NCBI GenBank assembly: GCA_003524705.1
Contig: DQGV01000112.1
Span: 402 to 8,470, forward strand
Source of the DNA: Anaerolineae bacterium
Lineage (GTDB): Bacteria > Chloroflexota > Anaerolineae > Anaerolineales > Villigracilaceae
DNA: 8,069 bases
Direction of reading: 5' to 3'
The number at the start of each line of letters is the position of its first letter. Positions within the stretch are counted from its first letter, which is position 1. Positions 6,434-8,069 of this stretch are shown here, piece by piece. A program made the position numbers and the translations under genes. Under the pieces are notes generated by a model. The model was not told where the DNA came from. It ran no database searches and saw nothing but the letters and a program-made list of their open reading frames with translations.

Positions 6434-7395
6434 GTGTAGTTAAAACGCAAGAGTTATTGAAGATTGAAAATCTAAATTTACATTTCAAAACAACCAAAGG
6501 AGTTGTGCAGGCAGTTGACGGTGTAGATTTTGAACTCGGTACCAATCGTGCGGTTGTAATTCTTGGTGAATCAGGTTGTGGCAAAACTTCTTTGTCCAAA
6601 GCATTGCTTCGTATTTTGCCTCGCAATGTTGAAAAATATTCAGGTAATGTTTTTCTTAATGGCGCAGATGTAATGGCATTAGACGATGAAGAATATCGTC
6701 AAAACGTGCGTTGGGTCAGTATTTCACTTGTGCCACAAGCAGCGATGAACGCGTTAAATCCAGTTATCAAAGTGGGTGAGCAAGTGGCTGAACCCGCCAT
6801 GCTTCATTTGGGATTAAGTAAAACCGAAGCATTGAGTATTGTGCAGAAAATGTTTCAGCATGTTGGTGTGCCGTTAGATTTTGTAGAACGTTATCCATTT
6901 GAATTAAGCGGTGGAATGCGTCAACGTGTAGCCATTGCAATGGCGTTGGTCACATCACCAAATTTGATTGTCTTAGATGAACCCACTTCGGCTTTAGATT
7001 TATTGACTCAAGCCAACATTATGAATGTTCTCAAACGCATCAAACGGGAATTGGGGACATCATTCATTTTGATTACGCATGATATTGCCACTTCCAGCGA
7101 ATTAGCCGATGAAGTTGCGATTATGTACGCCGGTCAGATTGTGGAAACAGGCGACGCAAAAGATTTTTTTCCCGCACCGCTTCATCCGTACTCACAAATG
7201 TTGATGGCAAGTGTGCCTCGTCTTCGTAGTGAATCAGATCCAATATTTATTACAGGTCAGCCGCCTAGTTTGATGAATCCACCCAGTGGATGTAGGTTTG
7301 CGGCGCGCTGTCCATTCCGATATGAAAAATGTAGTCAAGAACCGCCTGTTTTTCAAAAAGGAAATCGAAAAGTGAAATGTTGGTTACACCAATGA
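6430..7395 (+). CDS. ABC importer ATPase, DppD/OppD type with C-terminal four-cysteine (Fe-S) motif
   Basis: This cytoplasmic nucleotide-binding subunit energises uptake. The 321-residue length is normal for DppD. All motifs are intact: Walker A GESGCGKTS (46-54), Q-loop around VPQ (101-103), signature LSGGMRQR (159-166), Walker B LIVLDEP with catalytic Glu184, and H-loop His217 (LITHD). The C-terminal oligopeptide-transporter region begins near LHPYSQ (251-256). It contains Cys288, Cys294, Cys301 and Cys317 (CX5CX6CX15C), a pattern that binds a [4Fe-4S] cluster in characterised DppD-type ATPases. The ATG at 6430 overlaps the permease stop and has GAGGG at 6421-6425. Importers of this class usually use a second ATPase (DppF), which is not seen next to it, so this one may pair with itself or with a partner encoded elsewhere. 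Confidence 0.97.
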   Translation: MSVVKTQELLKIENLNLHFKTTKGVVQAVDGVDFELGTNRAVVILGESGCGKTSLSKALLRILPRNVEKYSGNVFLNGADVMALDDEEYRQNVRWVSISLVPQAAMNALNPVIKVGEQVAEPAMLHLGLSKTEALSIVQKMFQHVGVPLDFVERYPFELSGGMRQRVAIAMALVTSPNLIVLDEPTSALDLLTQANIMNVLKRIKRELGTSFILITHDIATSSELADEVAIMYAGQIVETGDAKDFFPAPLHPYSQMLMASVPRLRSESDPIFITGQPPSLMNPPSGCRFAARCPFRYEKCSQEPPVFQKGNRKVKCWLHQ

Positions 7396-7580
7396 TAGAC
7401 AAATTATTTTCATTTGCTTGGTTGTTTATGGTAATTACTTCATGGGGTTCATTTGGCTATGCTTCTTGGCATTGGCTTGACCATGGTAGTTCTCGTTCTT
7501 TCGGATTTGCTTTGTTTTGGTTGGTCATCAACTTATTTTTAATTTATTTTGGTTCTAAATTTGCTAAAAAATCTAACTGA
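7392..7580 (+). CDS. Small two-helix membrane protein, unknown function
   Basis: I do not recognise this family. From ATG 7392 it has 62 residues, with two strongly hydrophobic, aromatic-rich segments (about 3-24 and 36-54), a short polar turn (DHGSSRS) and a basic tail (KFAKKSN). It is probably an inner-membrane hairpin. I chose ATG 7392 because it overlaps the ATPase stop as ATGA, as at the preceding junction. An in-frame ATG at 7377 would add five residues, but its nearest purine-rich site is about 14 nt away. Its position inside the operon suggests co-expression with the importer, but nothing in the sequence assigns it a role. Its real expression is likely, given the intact frame and tight packing, but not certain. 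Confidence 0.6.
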   Translation: MIDKLFSFAWLFMVITSWGSFGYASWHWLDHGSSRSFGFALFWLVINLFLIYFGSKFAKKSN

Positions 7581-7588
7581 GGAAAATT

Positions 7589-8069
7589 ATGAGCACGCCA
7601 GCACTTTATGATGCATTAGCTTTATTCAAAGATATTCACAAAGTTGTCCTTGAATTTGGAGAAGGATTAACTGAAGACCAATTACGCTGGAGACCCAGAG
7701 GATATAGCACATCTATTGGGTTTCACCTTTGGCATTTGGCACGCGAAACAGATTATTTACGCGCCATAATTTTGGAGCGTAATCCGCAACTTGGAACAGA
7801 CTTTGGTGACTCCACTGAAATTTGGGCGAAAGAAAATCTTGCTAAAAAATGGGGCTTTCCGACTGAATTAAATGCTACGGTTGGCACAGGGTTGAGTGAC
7901 GAAGTCGCTTCTGTTTTGCCAATTCCACCCAAAGATGAATTGATAGATTATCTCAAACGTTCGTATAACGCATTGCAAGAATTCGTGAAATTGTTGGATG
8001 AAAAATATCCAAACTTTGAGAATGTAGATGAAGATATGCAAAAACGATTACAAAATATCCGTTTGAATT
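7589..8069 (+). CDS. DinB-like (DinB_2 type) protein, N-terminal 160 residues, cut by window edge
   Basis: I translated this frame from ATG 7589 to the edge without meeting a stop, so the 3' end is missing. GAGG (7579-7582) lies 6 nt upstream, and the gap to the previous stop is 8 nt, so it is co-transcribed. Features resembling the DinB/YfiT-like four-helix fold are an N-terminal helix, LTEDQLRWRP (27-36) and SIGFHLWHLARETDYL (42-57), with His46 and His49. A metal-ligand His normally sits in that second helix. Known members are metal-dependent, with roles such as thiol transfer in some families, but most are uncharacterised. The inserted section at about 66-115 is longer than in the shortest family members. 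Assignment to the superfamily is reasonable; the reaction is unknown, and its relation to the importer is unclear. Confidence 0.75.
   Translation, partial: MSTPALYDALALFKDIHKVVLEFGEGLTEDQLRWRPRGYSTSIGFHLWHLARETDYLRAIILERNPQLGTDFGDSTEIWAKENLAKKWGFPTELNATVGTGLSDEVASVLPIPPKDELIDYLKRSYNALQEFVKLLDEKYPNFENVDEDMQKRLQNIRLN

Noticed and set aside
5598..6626. Several minus-strand open frames of 70-93 codons
   Set aside because: They are shadows of the second permease and the ATPase, with no independent evidence of coding.
1..8069. CRISPR array, insertion sequence, phage or toxin-antitoxin genes
   Set aside because: No regularly spaced repeats, transposase motifs, terminal inverted repeats or phage proteins were found on either strand.

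Overview
The window looks like a piece of a moderately AT-rich Chloroflexota genome, probably class Anaerolineae. This is an inference. It rests on the style of the lipoproteins (LAAC lipobox followed by a Thr/Glu/Pro/Ala linker), an unusual 859-residue solute-binding protein of a kind I associate with that lineage, and a GTAGGGCAAGGTT-type intergenic palindrome. No rRNA or marker gene is present to confirm it.

Layout. Positions 1-938 (minus strand, running off the left edge) encode the N-terminal 312 residues of a predicted lipoprotein made of two-component-regulator (Reg_prop) beta-propeller repeats. Positions 939-1313 form a divergent intergenic region. It holds a TATAAT box for the minus gene, an intrinsic terminator reading rightward, a good sigma70-type promoter (ATGACA-N17-TATCAT) and a structured 5' leader of about 170 nt. 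From 1314 to beyond the right edge lies one rightward operon: solute-binding lipoprotein, a 15-bp perfect intergenic hairpin, DppB-type permease, DppC-type permease, DppD-type ATPase, a 62-residue two-helix membrane protein, and the start of a DinB-like protein. After the hairpin the genes are packed tightly, with a 1-nt gap, two ATGA overlaps and a 8-nt gap.

Function. The core is a peptide/oligopeptide-type (Dpp/Opp/Ni) ABC importer. The lipoprotein captures the ligand outside, the two permeases form the channel, and the ATPase drives uptake. No second ATPase (DppF/OppF) is seen in the window. The substrate cannot be read from the sequence.

The most notable observation is that the solute-binding protein appears circularly permuted relative to the SBP_bac_5 family. 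Motifs that normally lie in the C-terminal half (residues about 60-398) precede those of the N-terminal half (about 401-750), and an Ig-like beta domain follows (about 755-845). The DppC-type permease of the same operon carries an extra, beta-rich extracytoplasmic domain of about 180 residues between its first membrane helix and the conserved permease core. Together these suggest a lineage-specific rebuild of the importer on its outer face.
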